Part shown: positions 46,944 through 58,654 of the stretch, one piece after another | How the letters are laid out: the number at the start of each line of letters is the position of its first letter | Numbering within the stretch: the stretch's first letter is position 1 | Source of the DNA: Mixophyes australis | Taxonomy: Eukaryota; Chordata; Amphibia; Anura; Limnodynastidae | Reading direction: 5' to 3' | Length of the DNA: 64,000 nucleotides | NCBI GenBank assembly: GCA_036250195.1 | Contig: JAVHZZ010000003.1 | Coordinates: 295,831,565 to 295,895,564, forward strand | Program-made: the position numbers and the translations under genes | The notes under the pieces: generated by a model | Told to the model about the DNA's origin: nothing | Database searches by the model: none | What the model saw: only the letters and a program-made list of their open reading frames with translations

Positions 46944-47559
46944 AAAAATATTATAACTTAATAAAACTGCTACACGCATGAGTGCGAAAAAAAAAGTACA
47001 AAAGTCTAAACTTTGAAGCCCAAATTCCATAGTTATAAGTGGAATTGGAGTGCAGGAGTTCAGGGAGCATGGGACCAGTTTCCCGGAAGCTGTTGAAGTG
47101 GCTGATAAACACAAAAAACAGTATTCTGTCTTGTTTATGATCATACAAAATGACCTGAGTCTTCAGTACATTAGAAAAACAACACACTAACCCATTACTG
47201 AGTGGTCAATAACCACAACACCGGTCAAACATTAATTAACGTGATGCGTGTTAGGTGGGTCCTGCTTACCTTGTTAAAGACCCATGTGATTATGTGTATT
47301 TGTCACCCCTGGGCGGTACATGAGGGTCCGTACAAAATTTTGTTATGTTTCCCATATAAATGTCTAGTTACACCCTGTAGAGATGCATGGCTCTATTCCA
47401 GGTTTCCCCATTATTTTTTTTTAATTCAGTAACCATTAAATCATCCCAGCTTTCAAAAATTAGTGGGAAAACCCAAAGCAGAAAAGCACCAGGTGAAATC
47501 CTGTTTCAGTCTGTACATTAATAGGTTAACATCCCACCTCCTTGCATGTGAATCATGGA

Positions 47560-47904
47560 TCATCATCACCATTTATACAGCGCCACCAATTCCTCAGCTC
47601 TGTACAGAGGATATTTGTCATTAACATCAGTCATTGCCCTGATGAAGCTTACAGTCTAAATTCCCTAACACACACACAGACTAGGGTTAATTTTGTCATC
47701 AGCCAATTTACCTACTAGCATGTTTTTGGAGTGTGGGAAGAAACCGGAGCACCCAGAGAAAACCCACGCAAACACAGGGAGAACATAACGCAAACACAGA
47801 GAGAACATACAAACTCCACACAGGTAATGCCCTGTTTGTGAATCAAGCTCATGACCCCAGCAATGTGAGTCAGAAGTGCTAACTACTGAGACAATGTGCT
47901 GTCC
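47560..47904 (-). repeat. SINE-like retroposon, copy 2
   Basis: Reverse complement of the family at 18041: the plus strand begins catcaccatttatacagcgc, continues ggagtgtgggaagaaaccgg and caaactccacacagg, and ends gtgctaactactgagacaatgtgct. A direct duplication of 'acgcaaacacag..gagaacata' occurs inside. Confidence 0.8.
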
Positions 47905-48748
47905 CATGTACATGTCTGGAGCCCCTGCTGTTTGGGAGAACTCACTCCACGGGTGCTTTTTCCCTACTGACATTCATCACAAGAGGAGATACAAACAGCA
48001 CTGTATTAGTTATTAACACAGCCATAGCCCTGTCCAATCAGCTCCTGTGTTAATAGAAACTAAAACTGCTAAAACTGCACTGTCTAAACAAATTATTCTG
48101 TGTTGTTAGTGCTGAAAGAAGCAGCATTAGATCTTCAGCAGTGGTGAGTTATGTCAGAAAGGATCCCAGTATGGAAATCTCTCAATTCTTGTGGAGAAGA
48201 TTACTCAAAAATAATTTTTGGGTCACTACGGTATTATCCAGTGTTCTAAATTGACATAATTACATATACCTAAGTTTATCTTTGATTGACAGTATGTTAT
48301 TTAACCAAAACTATGCTGTATTGTTCAACAGGGACTAGACTTCACGCAAATCGATAAATATTATTGTAGCAATTTATTTAGTTAGTCAAACAAAGAGGTC
48401 TGACAAGCTGCTATGGTTTACTATGTATGAACACATGGTAGAAACCAGCTTACTGACAGTCAGTCAATTATCCTTTCTTTAATTATTGTGTCTGTTCTTG
48501 CTATTTCCTGACTTCAAAGTAGTAAAAGAACTTTTAAGGTAAACTGCAAAAAATATCCTCTCTATTCCCACCAATGTGCCAGCAGTAAAATTACAATAAA
48601 GTAGATCTGGGTACACACCTATGCAAGCTTCCCTCAGATGCGATTTCACCAATGATTTAAAGTCTTGATGAACATGCCAATTTATGGCTACACACCTACA
48701 CAATTCACCCTGAGACCTTTGATCTTTAGCTTTCATAACTATCTAGCA

Positions 48749-48933
48749 CAGTGATGGGCAAACCAGTCCTCAATAGCCATCAACAGTTCATGTTTTAGAA
48801 GGATTTCTGTCTGTAGAAACAGGTGGGATAATTACTGACCCAGCCAAATAGATTAACTCAGCTGTGCATGATTAAAGAAATCCTAAAAACATGAACTGGT
48901 GATGGCCCTTGAGGACTGGTTTGCCCATCACTG
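48749..48933. mobile_element. hAT-type MITE, CAGTGATGGGCAAACC ends
   Basis: The ends cagtgatgggcaaaccagtc and gactggtttgcccatcactg are perfect inverted repeats, extended by 'agttcatgttttagaaggattt' against 'aaatcctaaaaacatgaact'. The flanks atctagca and atctggca (48741-48748, 48934-48941) match at seven of eight bases. Confidence 0.9.
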
Positions 48934-48949
48934 ATCTGGCATCTAATCA

Positions 48950-49066
48950 GATTCTAGTTATTACTTATTTAGTACATTCTAGAAAATGACAGCAAGAATC
49001 TGATTGGTTGTCATATGCAACATCTCCATTTTTTTCAAACCTGCAGTTTAGTAAATATGCCCCTTT
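48950..49066. repeat. 'TATTTACTAAACT' MITE, right half
   Basis: It reads cagattctagttattactta to ctgattggttgtcatatgca and ends cagtttagtaaatatgccccttt, matching the right half of 39234-39413. Confidence 0.75.
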
Positions 49067-49130
49067 GAGACCTATTGGGAGAAAAGTGCTATATAAGTAA
49101 CATTACTATTGTTATTATTATTCCATGTTT
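49067..49130 (+). repeat. LINE 3' tail fragment
   Basis: gagacctattgggagaaaag then gtgctatataagtaac followed by (att)n resembles the 3' ends of L2/CR1-type LINEs; only the last ~60 bases are present. Confidence 0.5.
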
Positions 49131-49639
49131 TGTGTGTCTTTTTCTGGCAAAAACACTTGAATCAGTCACGGTTCATGGGTTGCAAACTGCACCTTGAAAT
49201 GAAAAGCTTTTAGCACCACCCATTCTAAGACTCATTTACAAAAGATCAAAAAGAGGGTGACACTGCTTCTTGATCATACGCATGTCTGCCAATCACACTC
49301 ACATTATTCATCCACTTTCTTTGGAAACATTTTCAGGTTGATGGGTACTCTGGAATATGAGGATAGTGAGAACAATAAAAACATCACATAATGTCCAACC
49401 TTCACAACTTTATTTTTCATGTCTCCTTAAAATACTGCTCAGTATAGTCTGGTTTAAAGGTTAATCTATTTATGAGATTGAGGGAACTTCAGAAATGTGT
49501 TCAGGGGAGGGCTGGCAAATTTAGCCCGGGGAGCAAGACTCGACTCAATGGCCTATTAGGAACATTCTAAAGTTAAAAAAATGGAGGTGGCCCAGTCCAA
49601 GGTAGCCCACTATTGGACCGGTCCAGATCAGATGCCCTC

Positions 49640-49668
49640 CTGCCCCCCCCTCCCCCCCCCCCCCCAGC
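49640..49668. repeat. poly(C)-rich tract
   Basis: Two runs of C separated by a T, about 22 C in all, within old repetitive sequence starting near 49500. Confidence 0.85.
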
Positions 49669-50859
49669 CCAGCCTGCCTCTGACTGTGTTACATGTGTCA
49701 CTACAAATTTTTTATTACATTGGTCAAAAATCCCCTAGAGTTGCTCTTTTCTGTAAAAATGTAACTGTACGGTGTAAAATGTGCTCCATAAAACGTATAG
49801 GGACAAGGTTATGTTTTCAGCACCTCTGTCAACCTGGAGAATTCAGGAGGAAAATACCAGGGACCTGTCCACCCACACCAGTAGTTTTAACTAAGTTCAA
49901 CCAGCAAATGAAAGCTCATTTTTCTACGTCATGCGCACCTAATCCGCAACTAGCAAGGAACACCTCAGATCTGACCGGCTCCTCATATTGGATAGTGGAA
50001 AGTCTTCCGGCAGATGCTCCAAATCCATGTGCTTACCCCTAAAACACTAATGCATCTGCACAAAACTAGGAACCTGACATTACAAAAGCCCATTTGCACT
50101 ACTGAATTGCACTTTTGCACACAATGTAAATGACCCTCACTGTCACCAACATTATGTGATGTTTTAAAGACAGCAGTATAGCTTCATGGCACGGTAATAT
50201 TAGAAAAATTAACAATGTAAGTTTTATTCTAGGGTTAATGTTAAAAAGCTTCAGTTGCTGTTCAAGCCAGTTGCATAACTTCTGCAAAAACACAGATAAC
50301 ACAGCACTGAAAAATAATTGCTCAAAACAAATTCATTTTACCATGTCCACATACTTGATTGCAGGATACAAAAGAAAAAAATGGATGTAAGAAAAATATC
50401 AGATTTAAAAGATAACTCCACCCAAATCTTAAAATTCAGTTTTGGGTGGAGTTTACAAAGTTAAAAATAATAATTGAATATTATTTACCTGCTGACCAGT
50501 GTACCTTCTGCTTTGGAAGTTTGCCTATAACAGTCCAGAGATGATCTCATCGCTTTTCTGCCGCTTGCCTGTTTCAAACAGGCAGCTGTGTTGTCAGCAC
50601 CCTCCCCTGGGAACGGAGGTGGGGCACCGACAGCGCACTGTTTTAAGAAAGGCAGGACCAAGGAGAGCATCATTGGACATCAGGGATCAGCTGAATCAGG
50701 GAGTACACCAGCACCAAATAAGTAATTATCAGTATTATTGTTTGACTACATTCAAAACTGAATTCTCAGTTTGGCTGTAGCTATCCCCAAATGAATTGTA
50801 GTTCTTGGAGTAATGCAATTTTGATTGCCTTTCTAGATTGTTGTAACTTATGTAATAAG

Positions 50860-51129
50860 CAGTGGCGGGCTGGCCCTGGGGGCAGGGGGGCAGCGGCCCG
50901 GCGCCTATTAGGGCCGGGGGGTAGGCCGGCCGCCCCCCCGGATGCAAAAAACAGTTTCTCCCCCCGCGGCTGCATCCGATGTCATCAGATGCGGCCGCGT
51001 CAGCGCACAGGCGGCCGCATCACATGACAGGGGATGCAGCCGCGTCATCAATGATGCGGCCGCATCCCCTGTAATATGATGCGGCCGCCTGTGTGCCCCC
51101 CCGGTCATCCGTCTCCCAGCCCGCGCCTG
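50860..51129. mobile_element. hAT-type MITE, GC-rich, TSD gtaataag
   Basis: Ends cagtggcgggctgg and ccagcccgcgcctg are inverted repeats, with a perfect 8-bp duplication gtaataag (50852-50859, 51130-51137). The interior is very GC-rich and repeats 'gatgcggccgc' and its complement about six times, all NotI-like sequence. Unusually CpG-dense for a MITE. Confidence 0.9.
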
Positions 51130-51212
51130 GTAATAAGAATCTGATTATTGCAGCTATATACCAAATATTGCTTAGTTTATAATTTACTTACTAGGTCAGA
51201 ACTATCCACAGT

Positions 51213-51533
51213 AGGTCTGATTTATTAAGGAAAGTAAAGCAAAAAAAGGAGTAACTTTTCCCCTTAGGAAAACCATGTTGTATTTGGAGGGGGTGTAAAT
51301 TTAAAATGTGGGGACAGATTAATAGTTGGATAGAGCATGTCCTAGATCAACTTTAAATTTCAGTGTAAAAATATAGCTATCAAGTATTTGTGGGCTACAT
51401 GAGAAAACAGCCAGTATTTAACTTATGTGCAAAATTATAAACTAATTTGCACCCCTTGTATTGTAACATGGTTTTTTTCCAGGAGAAAACTTACTCAATT
51501 ATTTGCCTTACTTTCCTTTATGAGTCAGGCCCA
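51213..51533. repeat. 'GATTCATTAAGGAAAGCAAAGC' family repeat, copy 3
   Basis: Starts ggtctgatttattaaggaaa and ends ctttatgagtcaggccca, with the internal blocks taaatttaaaatgtgggga and tgcaccccttgtattgtaac. It lies 245 bases downstream of a CCDC170 exon. Confidence 0.75.
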
Positions 51534-51777
51534 GTGTCATTTATTATTCATAATAAGCAAATGAGGAAAATGCTCTTGTCAATTAAATAACAGTGATTAT
51601 TTGTAATGATTTAATGTCAGATTATATACATTCCACAAAGTTCATACTATGGTTCCTATTCTCTAGTGATTACTATGACATCATTTCAAACAAGTGCAAC
51701 ATTTGGTTTCTTGCTGTGTCTTTGCTATACAGAAATAACACTGTACATGCATGCATGCATAAATACATAATCATTAC

Positions 51778-52014
51778 CTGTTTTTCCCTCTTAGAAACTT
51801 CTTCCAAGGTTTTCTTAAGTGTCTTCAATTCACTGGTGACCACATCTATAAAATTGTCTGCCTTTTCTTTTTCCTCTTTTGCCTCCCTTTCAGTAAAGTC
51901 TAACTCTGATTTGACGGACAGCAATTTCTTCTCAGTCTTGCCTTTAACTTTCTCAAGTTGGTCCAGTGACTTGTTTAGCTGTTCAATAGTTTTGTGCTGT
52001 TCCAGTGTTTTTAT
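51778..52014 (-). CDS. CCDC170: CCDC170 exon (penultimate in window), coiled coil
   Basis: 237 bp, 79 codons, phase 0 at both ends. Acceptor ttcag|ATAAAA and donor CAG|GTAATG are canonical. It reads IKTLEQHKTIEQLNKSLDQL at the start, then VKGKTEKKLLSVKSELDFTE and ends SKREKQ. Heptad-like spacing of leucine and isoleucine with many E/K marks a long coiled coil with no catalytic motif. The previous exon ends DTNELK and the next starts LVDFREVV, both continuous in phase. Confidence 0.9.
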
Positions 52015-53275
52015 CTGAAATCAATGTTTGTAGTATAGAGATAATACCATGCACTGTATAAATAATTAAATTAATAATCAAAAGGGTCATAAAACAAATA
52101 ATGGTATAAATGGTTTATTTAATGTCAAATTCGATTTTTCATTTCTAGCTAAAGTAGCTCAAAAACACTTTTGTACAGTCCTAAATTAAAAATATAAAAT
52201 GTCTACTTTTTGTGGGTTCCAAAAGTCACATCTTCCACATCCAGAAATAAAATATTTTTGAATAATTTGCAGCTAATCATAACATGTACATGTAGTGAAG
52301 GAGGCTGTATGGAACCTCCATAAGTGCACACCGGTTCTGCCTTTAAGGTACTCTGGGAAAACTGGCAGCTGCTCAGTGCCCTGTTTGGTCACATGTATCA
52401 GGGGTCTATTTATGACTACGTAAGTTATCATCCATTAACATCCATCAGAAGGGATGACGTTTCTTGCCTCTATCAAAAAGTCATGCTGGGACAGCGCATC
52501 CAATAAGAGGCTGTCCTGGCAATGACTCTGTTAGTGACAATGGCAGGTTCTGACACGGAGTCTTTAGTTAGAGGAGGGAGGGGAGGAGCTTCCAGCCTGC
52601 TGGGGAGGGATCAGAAGATCCCTCTCCCGTAATTGTCTCTCCATAGGATAGAGCGGCTAACACCATTTTCAGATGGTGTTAGCAATCGAGGACAAGCTTG
52701 GTTAATAGATCCAGAACACAGTCCCCATTAAGAATAATGGGTACTGCAGTATTCTGTGGTAATTTACCTGATGTAAGAGATATATACGATTTTATTAAAA
52801 TGGAGAGCATTAGTAGTATCGTGAACAGCTTATTTAACATTTTTGATAAAACCTGGCTTTCCTGACAGCAACACTACAAAGTTGAAAACATGTTCTAGTA
52901 TGCTATATGGGTGTCAGACACACTTCTACCAAGATTGGCACACTCAAGTCATTCAGACATCTGCGCTGTCCATAAATCCCTTGTGTGCGCACGTTCTTAC
53001 CCTACCTGATCTGGAGGAATTCACTGCCCCCTTTTTACCCCTTTTCTACCCCCCTCCCCCTCTCATAGAGTTTCCTCTTGTAATTAACAATCCTCAGAGG
53101 TTTTGTCTTTTTTAGTCTCTGAAAATCTTGATTTTTATTTGCATCTTTCTACAGCTGGTGCTAAGGTATTTTATCGAGTAACAATACAGATCTTGCCTCA
53201 AAGTGTTTCCTTTGTATTTTTTTTAACAAATGGCAGTTTTCATGGTTTGTTACTAAAATGATGCTCCTTACAACT

Positions 53276-53545
53276 GCGTTCACGCGTTCGATTCCCGACC
53301 ATGGCCTTATCTGTGTGGAGTTTGTATGTTCTCCCCTTGTTTGCTTGGGTTTCCTCCCACACTCCAAAATCATACTAGTAGGTTAATTGGCTGCTATTAA
53401 AGTGACCTTAGTCTCTCTCGCTCTGTGTGTGTGTGTATGTTAGGGAATTTAGACTGTGAGCCCCAATGGGGCAGGGACTGATGTGAGCTCTCTGTGCAGT
53501 CCTGCGGAATTAGTGGCGCTATATAAATAGCTGGTGATGATGATT
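53276..53545 (+). repeat. SINE-like retroposon, copy 3, 5'-truncated
   Basis: It begins at the B-box-like cgttcgattcccgaccatgg, keeps tgtgtggagtttgtatgttc, and ends in ggcgctatataaatagctgg then tgatgatga. The A-box part is missing. Confidence 0.78.
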
Positions 53546-54388
53546 ATGCTGCTGATCCAGAATAGAATAATAATACAAGGACAGTCAACTGAAACAAGAG
53601 TTTTAGCCAAGTACATTTACAGTATGCAATCCTGACCTCTAGTGTTGTATGTGTATGACTCTCACATTAGCAACAAAAACAAGAGTGTCTCCTGTTCATA
53701 TAAGGCTCTTTTAGCAGCCATAGCAGCTACTAATGGACAATAAAGTTATGACGAGGGGATTGACACGTCCCAGGATCAAATCAAACATATTAAATTGATT
53801 TTGTCTATTATTTTTGAACTGTATATGCAGTTTGTAGTAGTTTAAATGAAAACAAACAGGTGACTGTTTTAAAACTATTACACAAATCCTAAAATAATAA
53901 CACTGAGCTCTTTTTTTATTACTACTTCTATTGTTCCCAAGTATGTGATAATTGGTAAGTGCTAGGCTTATTTAGAGGACAAAAGACATGTGTCTGCAAT
54001 CCTTCTAGTAAAGGAAAATATTGATTGGGGATTTAAAGATGAAAAAAATGCACCAGCTCTACTATGACAGTGTGAATTAGAGCCAAAGAACTAACATTAT
54101 TAACATTTATTTAAATAGCGCCAGCATACTCCAAATCGTATTATAACTGGGAACAAACATTATAATAAAACAAGACTGGATATTAACAATAAGACACAGA
54201 GGTAAGAGAGCTCTTACAATACATTTTTATTATAAGTTGAAGATTTTAAAGTTAGTAGCTGTCTTATGTATTAATATGTATTATATGTATGCTATACATC
54301 TATGCAAAAATCTACTCGCACCATTTATCAATTGATTTAATTTATTGTAATGTACTTCAGTATTCATTTACTGTAGTGTTATACAGGA

Positions 54389-54675
54389 TGGGCTATGGCT
54401 ACAAGCAAAGCAAAATAAGGAGCAAATATTCACCTTGGTAGAAGCATGTTGCACTGTACGTGTGGCAAATTTAAAATGTGTGGAAACATTTAGAGTTGGG
54501 CGAGGGGCTGTCCTAGCTCAACTCTAAATTACAGCTGTCCAGTATTTGTGTGCTAAATGCAAAAGCAACCAGTATTTTCCCAGCATGCAAATGAAAACAA
54601 AATGCATTTGCACCCCTTGTTTTGCAGCATGGTTTGTGCTCCTTTTTTTGCTTTGCTTCTAACTCAGGCTCAGTG
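54389..54675. repeat. 'CATTAAGGAAAGCAAAGC' family repeat, copy 4
   Basis: Blocks caagcaaagcaaaataagga, tagctcaactctaaattaca and gcaccccttgttttgcagca match the other copies. It ends ctaactcaggctcagtg. Confidence 0.7.
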
Positions 54676-54779
54676 TGTTCAACACAACAATATTATGTAG
54701 GTGGTAGGTAGGGATTCTAAATGGTATTCAATAAAGTAATTAAGTTACAATACACAGATACTGTAAATGCTATACTTGC

Positions 54780-55022
54780 CTTCAACTCATTAGTATCGGA
54801 AAGCCTGGATTTAAGTTCTGTGACGGATTCAAGAGCTGCATTTAACTCCTTCTGCAGTCTCTCCACCTTCTTCTGCAGCCGCCTAACTGTCAGGTTAGAC
54901 TCGTCTCTCTCCACCGCCAAAGCTGTGCGTACTTGTTTTTCCTCCTCTAGTTGGGCAACCTTTTTCCTCAAAAGCTCCATGTGAAGTTCTTTGCTATCAA
55001 ACTTTTCCTTCTGGGCTTTTAG
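54780..55022 (-). CDS. CCDC170: CCDC170 exon, coiled coil, followed by GC donor
   Basis: 243 bp, 81 codons, phase 0. It starts LKAQKEKFDSKELHMELL, continues KKVAQLEEEKQVRTALAVER and ends SRLSDTNELK. The acceptor is tgatatag|CTAAAA. The donor is AAG|GCAAGT, a GC donor that otherwise matches the U1-binding consensus. The reading frame enters from GLQRK of the exon before and leaves to IKTLE of the exon after, so this boundary is firmly placed. Strong coiled-coil composition. Confidence 0.92.
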
Positions 55023-56119
55023 CTATATCAATATAAAATATAGTATGGTGTTATTTTTTTCACTATAGTCTAGTGGCTATTGCATCTGTCCTAAGCATCA
55101 TTGGTGATTACATTAAAATATTGTGACTCTAATCTAATTGTGAGGACATCCACAATCCATGTACTGTTGGTGAGCCATAGAACAGGTTTGAGAAACAATG
55201 CACAAGCCAGTATTAGTATTTCCACCAATGATGTGTTGTGCCTGAAATTCATTCACAATGTGTTACCATGCCATCAATTGTCAATGGAATCATTTGATCA
55301 TAATGTCAGTGCAATAACTATACACACATGTTTCTTCTTTCAGGTCTAACACACCAAAAACTAAACTGGCTGATCCCTTGAACAATTAATAAAACTGCTG
55401 CTGTATACAGAGTTAATGCACTCCCTTGCAAGATCCATAAAACAGAGAGTGACTAGAGTAGAGCCATACACGACGAAGGGCATTGTCTATATACATGTAA
55501 GCCTACCTTTTGAAAACAAGCAATTTTCATAAAGACTGATGTAATGGGAAAGGACAGCCTTTGTAATAAAAGCACATCAAACAGAAAAATTGGATTGTGT
55601 AGCTGCAAAAGAAGGCTGAGCGAGAGCACCAATCAGAAGCCACAGTGTAAGTAACAGTGTTCTCATTGGTTCTCCCATTCACACTCCCTTCCAAAGTATC
55701 ACACAGCCTTGTTGTCAGCTGGGGCTATGAAACTAACCGTGGAACCCTGTGAAAAATACTCCAGGTGGGCACTAAGCTATATGCTCCAGGTGGTACTGTA
55801 GCTTTAAATTAAGTATTAAATGTAGAAAAAGTTTTAGTCTGTTTATTGTTTGTTTAAATGTCCTCAAACAAAACAGATTTATCCTTCATCCCAATAATGT
55901 TTGGCAGCTGCCGTGAGAGCTTTGGTGGTTCCAGCTGATTTTAATATTTCCCACTATTAGTGATAAAACAAAAATGCAAACACATACAGTCATGTACAAG
56001 ATATAGTAATATATCTAATAGGCACTTGATTTCAATAGTATAACTGCATGTCACCCAATAATTATGAATGTCATTATGTCCTATGGAAAAGTTCAGGATA
56101 AAAAAAAAGTGACATTTAC

Positions 56120-56293
56120 CTTTCTTTGCAATCCGTGAGCAAGTGTCTTGTTTTCAATGACAGCATTTGATTCTAATTTGACCAACTGGTCTGCCCGGGC
56201 AAGGATGACATCCAGACGCATGTCATAGCCTACATCAGCAGTTATTCTTTCCAGCTTCATCTTATCGGACAGCTGCTCCAAGAACTTCATGTA
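56120..56293 (-). CDS. CCDC170: CCDC170 exon
   Basis: 174 bp, 58 codons, phase 0. It starts YMKFLEQLSDKMKLERI, continues DVGYDMRLDVILARADQL and ends ENKTLAHGLQRK. Acceptor tttgcag|TAC and donor AAAG|GTAAAT are canonical. The block MRLDV.LAR..QLV.LE is the least coiled-coil-like and, as I remember it, among the most conserved stretches of CCDC170. Confidence 0.93.
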
Positions 56294-57406
56294 CTGCAAA
56301 AGGTATCAGAGGTAAAAAAGTGAAATAAGCAGAAATGAGCTAGTAAGTGTCTGGTGAAATAAAGCAGAACTTATATTGTGAGCGGTGTGAAAACAGTAGT
56401 ATGCCATATCTCTTTATCTTCCAGTGATTCAAATGTACCCGATGAACATTCAGCAGATGAGGAATTTACTTAGATGGAAAAATACTATTTATCACTTCAT
56501 TTATCAAAAAATCCATTAGCTTGGCACATATGCCAAAATTGGTTTCCAATTGTTAGACACGGAGTCTGTCTGTTTAATATCTATATCATCTATCTGGATT
56601 TCATATGAGATAACTGCCATGGGATCCGACCTAACATATGAATGATCCTAGATGAAAGACAGCCCCCATTGGTATTTGAAAATAAAGAAAAAAAAATATT
56701 TTATGGTAATTCAGTTGCCCAGAGGTGGGGGTGGCCCAGCAACTTCCTGGGCTCTCAAAAGGCTAAACCGCCACAAGAGGCACCAAAGGAACAGACAGGT
56801 TTATTGCAAGATTATTGTATTCTGAGATTATTGCAATGAGATAAATAGCAAGAGAAGGCACGTTTTCATCAGTGGTACTTGCTGTGCACGACAATCCCGC
56901 TTCACAAAATGTAATGGATTCTCCACCAGCTCTGGCCGAAATCGAGTCTCATTCTATACTTTTAATGAGACATGATTGCATCTCCATCAGCCCAATGCTG
57001 TCCAGCACTGGGGCTGATGGAGAACTTGGGAAGGAACGTACAGTGCCAATTATTTATTTAATTTATTTTAAACAGTACATTGTGCATAGCGGCTGTCTTA
57101 TTATAGGTGCAAATATGCATCTCTGCCAAATGGGTCCCATTAAAAGTTTAGGCAAGTCACTATCTCCACCAGGCTCACGTCCTATCCTTAGAATCTCTAT
57201 TGGTTCTGAAATGTGGTCCAGCTCAAGGTGTTGTGTTTTATTACATGGATCTATTCAGCTAGGTGCATGTCCTGACCCCATTGCATATAGGGAATGAAGT
57301 CATGTGTCTACTGTGCAATTTGGATAATCTAAATGGAGGGAGAAAATATATGCTCTAAGATACTTTAACTAGCTATTTAAAATGTCCGGATATGATAGGT
57401 TTTTAC

Positions 57407-57607
57407 CTTCTGCTTCTCGTAACTCAGACTGTCCCTCATTACATCTCCAGAAACTAGTTCTCCTTCAGCTAATTTCAGCCGAGCCCACAGGTCTTCCAGA
57501 TGGTGCTCTGACTTCTTAGCTTTAAGCATTGCTTCCTGGTGCAGATCTGCCTGGTGCTGTAGCTGCTCATTCAGGTTGCACACCCTACTTTCCAGCTGTG
57601 TTATCAT
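57407..57607 (-). CDS. CCDC170: CCDC170 exon (5'-most in window), coiled coil
   Basis: 201 bp, 67 codons, phase 0. It begins MITQLESRVCNLNEQLQ and ends SLSYEKQK. The acceptor is ctgtctgtag|ATG and the donor GAAG|GTAAAA. The opening ATG is internal, since it directly follows a splice acceptor and the family protein is about twice the length encoded here. The next exon begins YMKFL, giving EKQKYMKFL across the junction as expected. Confidence 0.92.
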
Positions 57608-58099
57608 CTACAGACAGTAATCAAACAGAGGACAAAATTATGTTTAAAAGGGAATAATTACTTTTTTATGCAAACATACAGGTGTACAATATGGAAGGAA
57701 TACAGAAAAGCTTTCAATGTATGTGAATATTGGGAAAGGAAAAATGGTTTTGAATCTTGCTTTCATACTTCCTTCTAGATGTGGAGCATGCACACTAAAT
57801 ACTTGCCTATGTTGGAAAAGTAATTTTAAGGTGATTGTGCAAATAACCCCTAGGCATTGTGCGAAGAACGGCATGCCGCCAAAGGGTTCCCGTCCTTCTC
57901 TGTCCAAAGGACACGTCTAGCTCCATCCATGGGTGTATCTAGTGCCGCCCCGGGGGAGAGTCCACCAAGTAGAATCCTCCCCCCCACCATTTCCATCTAA
58001 CCTTCACCCTCTCCCTCTCTTCCCCTCTCTCTATCATCCCCTCTCTTCTGTACAGCCTTCTCTCACACACTGGGGAGAAGAATAATTAATGACTAAACA

Positions 58100-58467
58100 C
58101 AGGGCCGGATTAACCCTAGGGCTAACTGGGCTACATCCCAGGGGCCTCGGGCATCCAGGGGGCCCTTGAAAGTGCTCAGCAGCAGTATTGATCGGTCGGG
58201 GGCGTCCCCGGCGCGATCAATGCTGCTGAGCACTTTCACTGCGGTCCTTCCCCGGCGCGCTGTAGTCTCCTTACTGAGGAGATCTCGTGAGTCTCACTCT
58301 CATGAGATCTCCTCAGTGAAGAGCGTACAGCGCGCCGGGAAAGGACTGCAATGCCAGGAGAAGGAGGTAAGTGTCTTGGGGGCGGCTCGGCTCACCGGGG
58401 GGGGGCCCTCACGGGGGAATGGAGGCCCCCTTAGCCCAGGGGCCTCCATTCCCTTAATCTGGCCCTG
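58100..58467. mobile_element. hAT-type MITE, CAGGGCCGGATTAA ends, TSD actaaaca
   Basis: Ends cagggccggattaa and ttaatctggccctg, with a perfect 8-bp duplication actaaaca (58092-58099, 58468-58475). The centre holds a second large palindrome (gtgctcagcagcag against ctgctgagcac, and gaggagatctcgtgag against its complement). Confidence 0.92.
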
Positions 58468-58654
58468 ACTAAACACTGTGCCGGAGAACGGCAAGCATTT
58501 TCTTGAAGAGAATAGCCACTACTCTCCACAATGCCTAGGTGGTTCCACCTACCTCAAAATGTACAGTGGCGTTTTCACCTTGATCCAAAATCTAAAGGAG
58601 ATACGCAGCTGAGAGAGCCCCACTTGAGTAAGGAAGGCATTGCAGCATGTAGCA

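Larger units (their letters stand above)
23931..51777 (-). other. CCDC170 last intron (27,847 bp), transposon-rich
   Basis: The intron runs from a canonical GT donor (51777-51776 on the minus strand, CAG|GTAATG) to an AG acceptor at 23932-23931. It carries an L2 LINE, a Gmr1-like element, a nested solo LTR, a near-complete L1-type LINE, a SINE and several MITEs. The LINEs and the Gmr1-like element are antisense to the gene. The stretch 23931-26560 has no recognised gene; 25747-25764 is a (TA)n run. Confidence 0.8.
52015..54779 (-). other. CCDC170 intron (2765 bp), GC-AG type
   Basis: Its donor is AAG|GCAAGT (54779-54774) and the acceptor is ttcag at 52016-52015. It contains a truncated SINE (53276-53545) and a repeat at 54389-54675. 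52100-53270 shows no gene; 53043-53064 is a pyrimidine run. Confidence 0.75.

Noticed and set aside
51593..52018. 141-codon plus-strand frame
   Set aside because: Serine- and leucine-rich antisense shadow of the CCDC170 exon on the minus strand.
54721..54984. 87-codon plus-strand frame
   Set aside because: Antisense shadow of the CCDC170 exon at 54780-55022.
57605..57607. ATG as translation start of CCDC170
   Set aside because: It directly follows a splice acceptor and the encoded part is only the C-terminal half of the family protein, so it is an internal methionine.
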